Shown here: one piece after another, positions 1 through 6,911 of the stretch
Layout: the number at the start of each line of letters is the position of its first letter
Numbering within the stretch: the stretch's first letter is position 1
Origin: Deltaproteobacteria bacterium
GTDB taxonomy: Bacteria; Desulfobacterota; Binatia; UBA9968
NCBI GenBank assembly: GCA_016844625.1
Contig: JAERMN010000026.1
Location: 1 to 20,905, forward strand
DNA: 20,905 bases
Direction of reading: 5' to 3'
The notes under the pieces: generated by a model
Told to the model about the DNA's origin: nothing
The model's database searches: none
What the model saw: the letters and a program-made list of their open reading frames with translations, nothing else
Made by a program: the position numbers and the translations under genes

Positions 1-263
1 CCATGATTCGAATCGGTGGTGGCGATCTTAAAACTCTGCCAGCGTATGGGAAATAGCTGGTAGAGTCGCTGCACACGGCGAATCCGTTTGTCGTTGACAT
101 AGATCCCCTCACGGCGCAGCTGCTTGCCCAGGCGCCGATAACCGTAGCCCGCAAACTCTCCCTGTATCCGTTCGATATGATCGCGCAGCTCGGCGTCACT
201 GCTGACTTGTCCATCACCGTCGGTCTTGGGCTTGTAGTAATAACTGCTCGATGCCAGGTTCAT
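1..263 (-). CDS. IS3-family transposase OrfB, N-terminal part (cut by window edge)
   Basis: Reading leftwards from an ATG at 263-261 gives 87 codons without a stop, starting MNLASSSYYYKPK and continuing through an RDHIERIQGEFAGYGYRRLGKQL-type segment to NDKRIRRVQRLYQL and ATTDSNHG at the edge. This is the N-terminal helix-turn-helix (HTH_21-like) region that precedes the DDE integrase core in IS3-family OrfB; the catalytic residues would lie beyond base 1. The start overlaps the end of orfA by ATGA, the arrangement expected for coupled or frameshift translation in this family. Whether the rest of the gene is intact cannot be seen. Confidence 0.8.
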   Translation of the reverse strand, partial: MNLASSSYYYKPKTDGDGQVSSDAELRDHIERIQGEFAGYGYRRLGKQLRREGIYVNDKRIRRVQRLYQLFPIRWQSFKIATTDSNH

Positions 264-540
264 AATTTGGGTCCCTTGGGCAATCGAGCCAAACTCTCCG
301 CGGTGATCACCGAGGTACTGACGCTTTTGTGCCGGCGTAGCCAATCCCCGAGTTTTTTTAAATGATCGACCTCCAGATATCGAGACCTCCTTGCCCTGCT
401 TGTCGTCGCCAGCGATCGATCACGCTGGCCGAGATCTGGTACTTGCGGCTGGCGGCGCTGACTGACAACCGACCCGATTCCACTTCCTGGATGATCTGCT
501 GCTTGAACCCCGTTTCAAACTTCCGTCGTTGTTTTCCCAT
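260..540 (-). pseudogene. IS3-family transposase OrfA, frameshifted
   Basis: The start at 540 gives MGKQRRKFETGFKQQIIQEV followed by a helix-turn-helix (SAASRKYQISASVIDRWRRQ), the DNA-binding N-terminus of IS3 OrfA. This frame ends early at TAA 360-358. The expected C-terminal part is present but in the -1 frame: from about 379 it reads YLEVDHLKKLGDWLRRHKS and then TSVITAESLARLPKGPKL, ending at TGA 262-260. The two halves do not join in one frame, and the middle stretch found in typical OrfA proteins is short or missing, so an internal deletion with frameshift is likely. A run of seven A residues lies at the junction (359-353 on the minus strand). A programmed slip there is conceivable but would not restore the missing middle. 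Confidence 0.7.
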
Positions 541-646
541 CGATCGACTCCTTCTCGCGGGTCCATCGCCCACCTCAAATTCTCAGTTTTTCTCTCCAGT
601 CAATGGGGCGCAGTCCAGAGTACAGTCTGAGCGGAGCGGCACCACT

Positions 647-805
647 ACGTCTGTCGACAAGGTTTTAAAAGACAGAAAGCCTGCCGATAGTCCCGGTGAG
701 CAACCGTTCAAGTTCGAGTTTGTGATCAATTTAAAAACGGCCAAGCAGATCGGGTTGACGATCCCACCGAATGTTTTGGCGCGAGCGAATCGAGTCATCA
801 AGTGA
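647..805 (+). pseudogene. C-terminal remnant of an ABC-type substrate-binding protein (ABC_sub_bind family)
   Basis: About 50 codons ending at TGA 803-805 read VDKVLKDRKPADSPGEQPFK and then FEFVINLKTAKQIGLTIPP, NVLARANRVIK. That tail (EQP-x-KFEFVINLKTAK-x-GLTIPP-x-LLARA-x-xVI) is the recognisable end of the ABC-transporter substrate-binding family PF04392, about 320 residues when whole. Everything N-terminal is missing, and the IS3 end starts about 25-35 bases upstream, so the insertion or an associated deletion probably removed it. No start codon or ribosome binding site belongs to this piece, and it should not be counted as a working gene. Confidence 0.75.
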
Positions 806-1373
806 CCACGCCGCGATGCTAGGATTGAACTTCACTCTCCATCGGTTCGACAAGCGCCCTAACAGGTTTTTAAGTCTTTGCTGCGAGGCGCCCATCCGCC
901 ACGATGCGGGCAAGCTCCAGACCGAACCATTCAGCGTACGCCTTCAACTCCATGTAACATGCCGTAGTTAAATGCTGGTAATCTCAACGATTGACGTGAG
1001 GCGTCCCGGGACCAAAACTTCTTCGGCGACGTACCAATGCGGCAAAATCGATAAACCAGCAGCGCCTTACTGTCCGACGAGCGCGGCTCAACCGATTGGC
1101 AGCTTACGTTTCCTTGTTCGCGCGTAATCTTTAGAGACTTCCGCTGGCTCCTTCTGGGTTTGTTTCTACGGGAATAGGAGCGGCGAGCGAAATTCATCAC
1201 ATCGTCCGAATGCAAAAGAGCGCCATGGGTTAGCGTTGTCCTACTGATACTACTGATTGAATCTTTTCGCACCAGAGCGAATTCAGACGGGTTTTAAGGC
1301 TCTTGATTGTCCCCAGCACTTGCCTCCAACAAGATTTCTGTTAGTAATTCTATGGGGTTAGACTGAATGTGAG
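806..1373. other. Intergenic stretch with no supported gene
   Basis: I see no convincing gene here. Open frames exist, such as minus-strand 1272-931, but the predicted proteins have no recognisable family, lack a ribosome binding site and have unbiased composition. A minus-strand ATG at 952 opens 27 codons (MELKAYAEWFGLELARIVAD, then GRLAAKT) that look protein-like but stop at once; it may be a relic. The stretch lies between the IS/binding-protein remnants and the tRNA fragment, so decayed mobile DNA is the likeliest content. Confidence 0.5.
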
Positions 1374-1423
1374 CGCGCCTCACATGCGCGAGGTCGTAGG
1401 TTCAAATCCTACTGCGACCACCA
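1374..1423 (+). tRNA. 3' half of tRNA-Val(CAC), fragment, likely attachment-site scar
   Basis: An anticodon arm with five G-C pairs (1374-1378 with 1386-1390) encloses the 7-base loop CTCACAT, giving anticodon CAC (1381-1383), which reads the valine codon GTG. It is followed by a 5-base variable loop, a perfect T arm (GTAGG, loop TTCAAAT, CCTAC; 1396-1412), the acceptor 3' strand TGCGACC (1413-1419), discriminator A and an encoded CCA (1421-1423). The required 5' acceptor strand GGTCGCA and a D arm are absent upstream, so this is half a tRNA, not a functional gene. Integrases commonly duplicate exactly this part of a tRNA. From the orientation, the element would lie to the left and the host flank to the right. 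Confidence 0.75.
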
Positions 1424-1579
1424 TTCATAATCCAAATCTCACGACAAATTGCGGTTTCGATGGATCGCCGTTTTTCCGGCGGCGATTCTATCGCCGGTTT
1501 CGAACCGGCACGCTATGCGAGAATCTAAGACTCGGCGGACGGAGGGTTGAAGGTGGATCTAGCGGGTCGCGCTGGTTCG

Positions 1580-1855
1580 TCAGTGCTGGTGCATTCCGCC
1601 GAAAATCAGCCTAAAGCGTCGGCTAAATTTCGCGCGGCGACGTTCCGCCAGGAGGCGCAATTTGTCCGAGCGGGGCTGCGGCTCGACCGCTTCGGCACGC
1701 AAGTCGAGGGCTGCAAGTGTCTGATCACACAGGTTTAGCACCTCAACCAGCGACTCGGCGCCTTTGCCAAAACTTCCCATGGGTAAATTCATAGGCAAAA
1801 ATCGTGCAAAGCTCGAGAAGCGGATCTTCGCCACTTTGAGTCGCTTGTGAGGCAT
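1580..1855 (-). CDS. Possible small hypothetical protein (91 aa)
   Basis: I do not recognise this ORF. Its basic N-terminus (MPHKRLKVAKIRFSSFARF) is followed by a helix-like stretch (GKGAESLVEVLNLCDQTLAA) and an arginine-rich tail (RLLAERRRAKFSRRFRLIF). The third codon positions look moderately GC-rich, like the neighbouring genes, but there is no clear ribosome binding site before the ATG at 1855. It runs opposite to all neighbours and overlaps a plus-strand open frame of similar size. A later start at MNLPMGSF would also be possible. It may be a genuine short gene or chance; the evidence is weak. Confidence 0.3.
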   Translation of the reverse strand: MPHKRLKVAKIRFSSFARFLPMNLPMGSFGKGAESLVEVLNLCDQTLAALDLRAEAVEPQPRSDKLRLLAERRRAKFSRRFRLIFGGMHQH

Positions 1856-2013
1856 TGCGGGTGCCGTTCTAATGTCACTCTGGGCACAAAAGTAACCGAG
1901 ATTGTTCTCCTCTTAGGAAGTTTGTCCAGTCGAAGCCTGCCGCGATAGCGCTAGGCGGCGTGAGGTTGGCGGTTTAAGAAGATTGTGATTACACCGCTCA
2001 AACGCTGAGTTGA

Positions 2014-2040
2014 TTGACAGTGCTGAGCCTACGTATTAAT
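2014..2040 (+). promoter_or_regulatory. Candidate sigma-70-like promoter ahead of the first Rieske gene
   Basis: A perfect -35 hexamer TTGACA lies at 2014-2019, followed by an A/T-rich TATTAAT at 2034-2040. Any -10 assignment matches only four of six consensus bases and leaves a short spacer of 14-15 bases, so this is only a candidate. It sits about 50 bases upstream of the ATG at 2086, and it is the only promoter-like pair I noticed in the long gap before the plus-strand gene series. Confidence 0.3.
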
Positions 2041-2085
2041 CCAAACGTGTAAGTCATTTTTCGCGCGAATCCCGCGACGATCTCG

Positions 2086-3417
2086 ATGCAGCGAACTATT
2101 AAACGAAGCCACGTCGCCGGCGGGGTATTGACCCCGCCCGCGACCAAAGGGGGTGCTCGCCCCCTTTGGAAGCCCCATTTAAATGGTTCCACGCTGCAAG
2201 CAGCGTGGTCAACGAAAAATAAGGTCACACTCGCAGATTTGCCTCATGTTGGCCGCGGCACGCCGGCGGGCGAGTGGTTTCGCCGTCACTGGCTGGTCGT
2301 CGGCACGACGGGCGATTTGCGCGACATTCCGCTGGCCGTAAAAGTCCTCGGCGAGGAGTTGGTTTTATTTCGTGCTGAGAATGGTGCTGTCGGTTTGCTC
2401 GGTCTGCACTGCCCGCATCGCGGCAGTTCGCTGGAGTACGGCGACATCGAGAACGGCGGCATTCGCTGTCCTTATCATGGGTGGCTATTCGACGTGCGCG
2501 GGCAATGCTTAGCAATGCCGGCGGAGCCCGAGGAGCGCGGCTTCGCGAACAAAGTGCGTCATCTCTCTTATCCCGTGCGTGAGCAGGGCGGCTTGCTTTT
2601 CGCTTACTTGGGCGCGGCTCGTGATCATCCGCCGCCGCTGCCAAAATATCTTCCACTGGTGAGCACGGAAGGGCAAGGATCGCTCGAAGCGACCCGGGTC
2701 TATGAATACAATTGGTTTAACTTCATCGAGAACGGCGCCGATCCGGTGCATTTCTCGATTCTCCATCGCGCCGATCCCAACGACGGCACGTGGCGCAGTT
2801 GGTTTTTCAACTTTCGCGATATTCCGCCATTCGACGCGATTGAGATGCCGTATGGTATGAAGGTTGTGTCGCGCAAACCGGGGCCGAGCGCCGATAATGA
2901 ATACGTTGACGAGAAAAGTTTCGCGCTGCCCAGCATTCTACAAATCGGCGACACCGAGTTCACTCACTTCAAGCAGTCGCGCGAAGCGCTGAGCGCCGGG
3001 TCGCATAATGCCCATATCATGTTCGTCACGCCGCGTGACGACGAGAGTTTTACACTCTATACGGTTAACCATTACACCGGAGAGGACACCGAATTCTTTC
3101 AGAAACTGGCGCCGAGCCGGAAGGTCGAAACCCAAGCGGAGAAAAAACCTTACGACCAACGCACGTTCTCACCGTTTCGCGGCAGCGTACGTACGGAAGA
3201 CATCGCCTGTCAGGCGACCCAAAAAATTCTCGGGTCACGAAAAGAACAGCTCGCCTTTTCGGATCGCGGCGTGATTATGCTAAGAAAAGTAATTCTGGAT
3301 GACATCGAAGCTGTTCGCAGCGGCCGACCGCCGAGAGCGCTAGCGTGCGCGGTCGAGAATGGCGGAGCGGTCAAGATCGATTCGTTTACGGGCGTGCGCG
3401 CGAAAGGAATATCGTAA
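2086..3417 (+). CDS. Rieske [2Fe-2S] aromatic ring-hydroxylating oxygenase, alpha subunit type (paralogue 1)
   Basis: This is a terminal oxygenase of the phthalate-dioxygenase/vanillate-demethylase-like Rieske group, which hydroxylates or O-demethylates aromatic acids with electrons from a separate reductase. The Rieske cluster ligands are C109-x-H111 and C128-x2-H131 (HCPHRG ... CPYHGW). The mononuclear iron site follows as D219-P-V-H222-x4-H227 in NWFNFIENGADPVHFSILHR. It is clearly paralogous to the gene at 6912-8165. Homology to that protein begins near residue 46 (KVTLADLPHVGRGTPAGEWF); the first ~45 residues are encoded by a palindromic repeat and have no counterpart. No Shine-Dalgarno precedes the ATG at 2086, and in-frame alternatives are poor (TTG 2128, CTG near 2194). 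The binding-protein gene starts 3 bases after the stop, so the two are probably co-transcribed. No reductase or ferredoxin gene is present. Substrate unknown. Confidence 0.88.
   Translation: MQRTIKRSHVAGGVLTPPATKGGARPLWKPHLNGSTLQAAWSTKNKVTLADLPHVGRGTPAGEWFRRHWLVVGTTGDLRDIPLAVKVLGEELVLFRAENGAVGLLGLHCPHRGSSLEYGDIENGGIRCPYHGWLFDVRGQCLAMPAEPEERGFANKVRHLSYPVREQGGLLFAYLGAARDHPPPLPKYLPLVSTEGQGSLEATRVYEYNWFNFIENGADPVHFSILHRADPNDGTWRSWFFNFRDIPPFDAIEMPYGMKVVSRKPGPSADNEYVDEKSFALPSILQIGDTEFTHFKQSREALSAGSHNAHIMFVTPRDDESFTLYTVNHYTGEDTEFFQKLAPSRKVETQAEKKPYDQRTFSPFRGSVRTEDIACQATQKILGSRKEQLAFSDRGVIMLRKVILDDIEAVRSGRPPRALACAVENGGAVKIDSFTGVRAKGIS
2098..2138 (+). repeat. Dispersed palindromic (REP-like) repeat, copy 1
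   Basis: These 41 bases consist of an ATTAAACG leader, a GCCAC spacer and a hairpin GGCGGGGT / ACCCCGCC. The copy at 14932-14972, on the other strand, matches 36 of 41 positions. Beyond the core both copies continue into a second hairpin family (GCTGCAAGCAGC here at about 2194-2206, GCAGCTTGCTGC near copy 2). Here there is an additional GGGGG / CCCCC hairpin around 2141-2162. The repeat lies inside the annotated 5' end of the first Rieske ORF. Confidence 0.75.
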
Positions 3418-3420
3418 CCC

Positions 3421-4395
3421 ATGCTACCGCTAGTGTACGGACTTGTCGTCCTGTCGATCATTGCGTGCGTGGGCACAAGCAAAGCCGCCCCGATGCGAGT
3501 CGCTTACAGCGCGATCAGCGGCGCGATGTCCTCGCTCTGGGTGGCGCAGGAAGGCGGCTACTTCAAGCGCGAGGGTTTGGACACCGAGCTGCTCTATATC
3601 GGCGGCGGCTCTTTGTTGATTCAAGCGATGCTCGGCGGCGACGTGCCGTTCGCCTACGGGCCGTCAGTACCGGTGATCAACGCGTCACTGCGCGGTTCGG
3701 ATTTGGTTTTGATCGGCAACACGGGCAACAGCTTGGTTTTCTCTGTAATGTCGCGGCCGGAGATTAAGCAGCCGGCGCAGCTGAAAGGCAGAAAAGTCGG
3801 CGTGACTCGTCTCGGCGGCTCGACGGACTGGGCGTTGGACGCGGCGCTGAAACAGTGGGGACTAGAGCGAAGCCAAATCACGGTCATTCAAACCGGTGGT
3901 ATGCCGGAAGGATTAGCGGCACTCACGGCCGGCGCGCTCGATGCGGTAATCCTTTCACCACCGAGCAATTTTCGCGCGGCGAAAGCGGGCATGCACGAGC
4001 TGGAAGATATCGGGCAGCTGAAAATCGTTTTTCCCAACACGCCGCTGTCGACGACGCGCAGTTTCATTCGCGCCAACCGCGACAGCGCGCTGCGTTTTAT
4101 GCGCGGCTTCACTCAAGGTTTGCAGCGGCTGCGTGGCGACAAAGAATTCAGCATAAAAGTCTTGTCGAAATACACTAAGGTAACCGACGTGGAGACGCTC
4201 AGTCAACTGCATCAGACCTACGGCGTGCGCTATAGCGGCGACCGGATTCCTTTCGTGCGGCAGGAGAGCATCGACGAGATACTCAAACGCACGCCGGGCA
4301 AAGAGGCGCGCGACGCGAAGGCCGGCGACTTTATCGACAACGGCTTGCTGCAAGAACTGGACAAGAGCGGCTGGTTCAAGAGTCAGGCAAAGTGA
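3421..4395 (+). CDS. ABC-type substrate-binding protein, NMT1/SsuA-like
   Basis: This is an extracytoplasmic solute-binding protein of the NMT1/THI5-like (SsuA/TauA) fold, 324 residues, normal for the family. A hydrophobic N-terminus (about residues 2-18) is followed by the mature start APMRVAYSAISGAMSSLWVA, the usual first strand. The family features EGGYFKREGLDTELLYIGGG, GDVPFAYG and LKGRKVGVTRLGGSTDWALD are visible. The leader lacks early positive charge, and LSIIAC at residues 11-16 resembles a lipobox, so it could be a lipoprotein. The start follows the Rieske stop by 3 bases, with AAAGGA about 13 bases upstream. No cognate permease or ATPase gene is adjacent. The context suggests capture of the substrate for the surrounding oxygenase/decarboxylase genes; the ligand cannot be deduced. 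Confidence 0.85.
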   Translation: MLPLVYGLVVLSIIACVGTSKAAPMRVAYSAISGAMSSLWVAQEGGYFKREGLDTELLYIGGGSLLIQAMLGGDVPFAYGPSVPVINASLRGSDLVLIGNTGNSLVFSVMSRPEIKQPAQLKGRKVGVTRLGGSTDWALDAALKQWGLERSQITVIQTGGMPEGLAALTAGALDAVILSPPSNFRAAKAGMHELEDIGQLKIVFPNTPLSTTRSFIRANRDSALRFMRGFTQGLQRLRGDKEFSIKVLSKYTKVTDVETLSQLHQTYGVRYSGDRIPFVRQESIDEILKRTPGKEARDAKAGDFIDNGLLQELDKSGWFKSQAK

Positions 4396-4399
4396 AGCG

Positions 4400-5296
4400 A
4401 TGCGCGTCGTAGTCACGGGAGGATCGGGCCGGCTTGGGCAGTTTGTTCTACGCGAACTGTTTACCCACGCCCATCAAGTGTCAGCCATCGATGCGGTCAA
4501 GCCGCGCGAATGTCCTTGCCCGACGTATGTCGTCGATTTAAATAAAGTTGAGGCACTGATCGAGCAATTCAAGAAAGCCGACGCGGTGATTCATCTGGCG
4601 CGCCAGCGGTTTCCGTACACTGAAAGTGGATTCAACAGCACCACGCAGCGCTGGGAGCGTCCTGACGTTGCTGGCGACGCCGCGCGTTTCAATGCGAACG
4701 TGGCGATGACCAACAACGTCTTGGCTGGCGCGCAAGCTGCCGGAGTGAAGAAAGTTGTCTGTGGCTCGAGCTTGGCGATTTACGGTTTGTACTATCCGGT
4801 GACCGATTTGCCGCCTGATTACTTGCCGATCGATGAAGAGCATCCGCTGCGGCCGCAAGATCCTTACGGCTTGAGCAAGGTCGTCGGTGAGAAATTGTGC
4901 GATGCGCTCAGCCAGAAGTCCGGCATGCAGATCGCGAGCCTGCGGTTTTCGGGCATCTATACCGAAGAACATCGCGCACTGCTCGCCGAGCGGAAGAAGA
5001 GTCCGACGATCCGCGGCACCGGCGCCCTCTGGAGCTACATCGACGTGCGCGACGCGGCGCGGGCTTGCCGGTTGGCGCTGGAAGCTAATTTTTCCGGCCA
5101 TCAAGCTTTTAACATTTGCGCACCCGACACGATCATGGATATTTCGACGCGAGAGCTTGTCAGCCGCTATCTTTCCCAGGTAATGGATTTACGAGAGGGT
5201 TTGACCGGACGGAACGGCGGCTACAGTGTCGCGAAGGCCAAGGCGATGTTGGAATTTGAAGCAAAATTGTTGTTGGAACACGAAAGATCGACTTAG
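4400..5296 (+). CDS. NAD(P)-dependent epimerase/dehydratase, extended SDR family
   Basis: This 298-residue protein has a Rossmann N-terminus with the dinucleotide motif TGGSGRLG (residues 6-13), the acidic D31 at the end of strand 2 that favours NAD(H), a GSS at 122-124 and the catalytic pair Y156-x3-K160 (YGLSK). The RYFNAN/NVxxTNNVL segment and the late SYIDVRDAARA motif are typical of extended SDRs related to UDP-sugar epimerases. In this catabolic setting it may instead oxidise a dihydrodiol or hydroxylated intermediate from the oxygenase; that is inference. It starts 4 bases after the binding-protein stop. Its final residues (AKLLLEHERST) diverge from the usual xFxPxxSWR ending, possibly because the 3' end abuts a repeat. 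Confidence 0.82.
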   Translation: MRVVVTGGSGRLGQFVLRELFTHAHQVSAIDAVKPRECPCPTYVVDLNKVEALIEQFKKADAVIHLARQRFPYTESGFNSTTQRWERPDVAGDAARFNANVAMTNNVLAGAQAAGVKKVVCGSSLAIYGLYYPVTDLPPDYLPIDEEHPLRPQDPYGLSKVVGEKLCDALSQKSGMQIASLRFSGIYTEEHRALLAERKKSPTIRGTGALWSYIDVRDAARACRLALEANFSGHQAFNICAPDTIMDISTRELVSRYLSQVMDLREGLTGRNGGYSVAKAKAMLEFEAKLLLEHERST

Positions 5297-5315
5297 AGAT
5301 TTAGCCTTTCACGTA

Positions 5316-5416
5316 TGTCATTCTGAGGAGCGCTGCGACGAAGAATCTGCTTTTGCATGGCTGGACGCGAGCAGTTTCGAACAAAAGCAGATCCTTCGCC
5401 TTTGGCTCAGGATGAC
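5316..5416. repeat. Large imperfect inverted repeat (TCATTCTGAGGAGC type)
   Basis: The left arm (5317-5355, GTCATTCTGAGGAGCGCTGC onward to GAATCTGCTTTTG) pairs with the right arm (5382-5416, CAAAAGCAGATCCTTCG to GGCTCAGGATGAC). About 26 bases of loop separate them. This recurring intergenic hairpin type, with ends TGTCATTCTGAG...CTCAGGATGACA, is known from many environmental bacterial genomes. It fills most of the gap between the SDR and UbiD genes. It also overlaps the artificially long upstream reading frame of UbiD, which supports the later UbiD start. It may act as a transcript-stabilising hairpin or weak terminator. Confidence 0.75.
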
Positions 5417-5467
5417 GAAAGAGGTCGACAAGGTCGCAAGCGAAATTTAGCGGTAGGTGAATATCGG

Positions 5468-6844
5468 ATGATAGACTTGCAGGAGTTTCTTAAAGTTCTC
5501 GAAGAAGAGCACGAGCTCGTCAAGATCAAGGTCGAGGTCGATGCGAAGCATGAATTGGGCGCGATCTGTAAGATTCACAACGAGCGGCCTAACAGTCCGG
5601 CGCTGCTGTTCGAAAACGTGAAGGGCCACAAGATTCCCGTCGTCGGTCAGCTTTTAGCGAGCGATCGGCGCGTGGCGTTGGCGTTGGGTCTCTCCCAAGA
5701 AAACGTCTTCGAGGAAACCGTGCGGCGCGCGAATCGTCCGTTGCCGACGCGGCTAGTGGCGAGCGGCCCTTGTCAGGAGGTGGTTTACGAGGGCAGCTAC
5801 GTCGATGTGACTCATCTACCGCTGTGCACCAACAATCCGCGCGACGGCGGGCCTTACATCACGGCGGGTCATGTGATCTTGAAAGATCCCGAGTACGGCA
5901 AGAATCTGTCCATCTATCGGATGATGCTGGTGTCTAAGAACGAAGTGACGATTCGTTTCACGCCCGGTCATGACGGTCATGATTTCATCAAGAACGCTGA
6001 GAAGCGTGGCGACAAGAAGTTTGAGGTCGCCGTGTGCATCGGCGTGCCGCCGGCGGTGTACGTTGCTTCGCAGTTCGAGCCGCGGATTGGCGTCTACGAA
6101 TTAGAAATCGCCGGCGGCTTGGCCGGTGAGTCCATCGACGTGGTCAAATGCCGTACCGTCGATCTCGAAGTGCCCGCGCTGGCGGAGATCGTGCTTGAAG
6201 GCGAACTCCAAATTCCCGCGAAGACCGGTAACGAAGGACCGTTCGGTGAATTCTGCGGCTACACCACGCAGCAGGTGCCAGGCGAACGGATCATGACGAT
6301 CAAGGCGATCACGCTCAGGAAAAATCCGATCTATCACAACATCTGGCTCGGCAAGCCGCCGCATGAACACCTCTATGTCGACGCGCTCACCTATGCCGTC
6401 GCGGCCTACCAAGAATTAAAGCCGGCCTATCCGGCGCTCAAAAAAGCCTACGCGCCGCCCTGGGGCGTGTCGATCGTGTTGATCCTGCAACTGGAAAAGC
6501 GGCTGATGCGCCAGGGCATCGTCGATAACATTCTCGCCGCGTCGCTTTATACTCGAAGCGGCAAATGGAAACATGTCTTAGTGGTCGACGAAGACATCAA
6601 CATCGAAGACCCCAACGAAGTGCTCTGGGCGCTGACGACGCGCTTTCAGCCGGCGTCGGATATGTTCGTCATCCCGCGCGGCATCACCAGCACGCTGGAA
6701 CCTTCGGCGACGGCGGAAGGCGTGACGTCGAAACTGATGCTCGACTTGACCAAGAAGCAAAACTTTCGCGGCGAAGTCGCCGAGCCGACCGCTGCGATGC
6801 GCGAAAAAGTTTTGCAACGGTGGCAGGAATACGGTTTCAAATAG
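5468..6844 (+). CDS. UbiD-family prenylated-FMN-dependent decarboxylase
   Basis: UbiD enzymes reversibly decarboxylate aromatic, heteroaromatic or alpha,beta-unsaturated acids using prenylated FMN made by UbiX. The start ATG at 5468 follows a TAGGTGA-type site at about 8 bases and gives 458 residues, a normal length; a longer in-frame reading from 5357 would consist of repeat sequence. N146 and R151 (KNLSIYRMM), E211 (YELEIAGG) and E256/E261 (NEGPFGEFCGY) have the spacing of the cofactor/metal-binding and catalytic residues of characterised UbiD enzymes such as fungal Fdc1, as I recall them. Lying between two Rieske oxygenases, it plausibly removes a carboxyl group from an aromatic intermediate. 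No ubiX is in the window, so the cofactor must come from elsewhere. Substrate not predictable. Confidence 0.9.
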   Translation: MIDLQEFLKVLEEEHELVKIKVEVDAKHELGAICKIHNERPNSPALLFENVKGHKIPVVGQLLASDRRVALALGLSQENVFEETVRRANRPLPTRLVASGPCQEVVYEGSYVDVTHLPLCTNNPRDGGPYITAGHVILKDPEYGKNLSIYRMMLVSKNEVTIRFTPGHDGHDFIKNAEKRGDKKFEVAVCIGVPPAVYVASQFEPRIGVYELEIAGGLAGESIDVVKCRTVDLEVPALAEIVLEGELQIPAKTGNEGPFGEFCGYTTQQVPGERIMTIKAITLRKNPIYHNIWLGKPPHEHLYVDALTYAVAAYQELKPAYPALKKAYAPPWGVSIVLILQLEKRLMRQGIVDNILAASLYTRSGKWKHVLVVDEDINIEDPNEVLWALTTRFQPASDMFVIPRGITSTLEPSATAEGVTSKLMLDLTKKQNFRGEVAEPTAAMREKVLQRWQEYGFK

Positions 6845-6911
6845 CGCGGACGCGGTTTCGCGTTTTGAGTTTCGGGTCTGATACGCAAAGAAGGTGTAGC
6901 GAGGTTGTTTC

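Larger units (their letters stand above)
1..617 (-). mobile_element. IS3-family insertion sequence, one end, partial and degraded
   Basis: The minus strand carries the orfA/orfB pair typical of IS3-family elements: a helix-turn-helix orfA at 540-260 and the N-terminal part of an orfB at 263 running off the window edge. The orfA stop and orfB start overlap as ATGA. Upstream of orfA the minus strand reads TGGACTGCGCCCC from 617 and could begin as far out as TGTACTC at 624, which looks like a terminal inverted repeat starting with TG. The other end lies outside the window, so neither the matching repeat nor a target-site duplication can be checked. orfA is broken, so the copy is probably inactive. 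The outer boundary is uncertain by about 10 bases. Confidence 0.75.
1424..2085. other. Intergenic stretch: weak hairpins, one doubtful ORF, candidate promoter
   Basis: Apart from the doubtful minus-strand ORF at 1580-1855 and a promoter-like motif at 2014-2040, listed separately, no gene is supported. A hairpin ATCGCCG / CGGCGAT (1464-1470 with 1480-1486, 9-base loop) follows the tRNA fragment, and the ATCGCCG arm recurs at 1490-1496. It lacks a trailing T-run, so it is not called a terminator. Confidence 0.45.

Noticed and set aside
353..359. Seven-A run in orfA considered as a programmed frameshift site that would make the IS3 transposase functional
   Set aside because: The slip would have to join orfA's own two halves, not orfA to orfB, and the middle of orfA is missing. 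A disabling mutation is the simpler explanation.
931..1272. A 113-codon minus-strand open frame between the remnants and the tRNA fragment
   Set aside because: The composition is rich in Ser and Arg without motifs, there is no ribosome binding site, and no family is recognised. Decayed or random DNA is more likely.
1464..1486. Hairpin ATCGCCG / CGGCGAT considered as an intrinsic terminator
   Set aside because: The T-run is inside the loop rather than after the stem, and there is no functional gene just upstream to terminate.
5357..5467. Extended N-terminus of the UbiD reading frame
   Set aside because: These codons lie in the inverted repeat, look nothing like UbiD, and a better ribosome site precedes ATG 5468.
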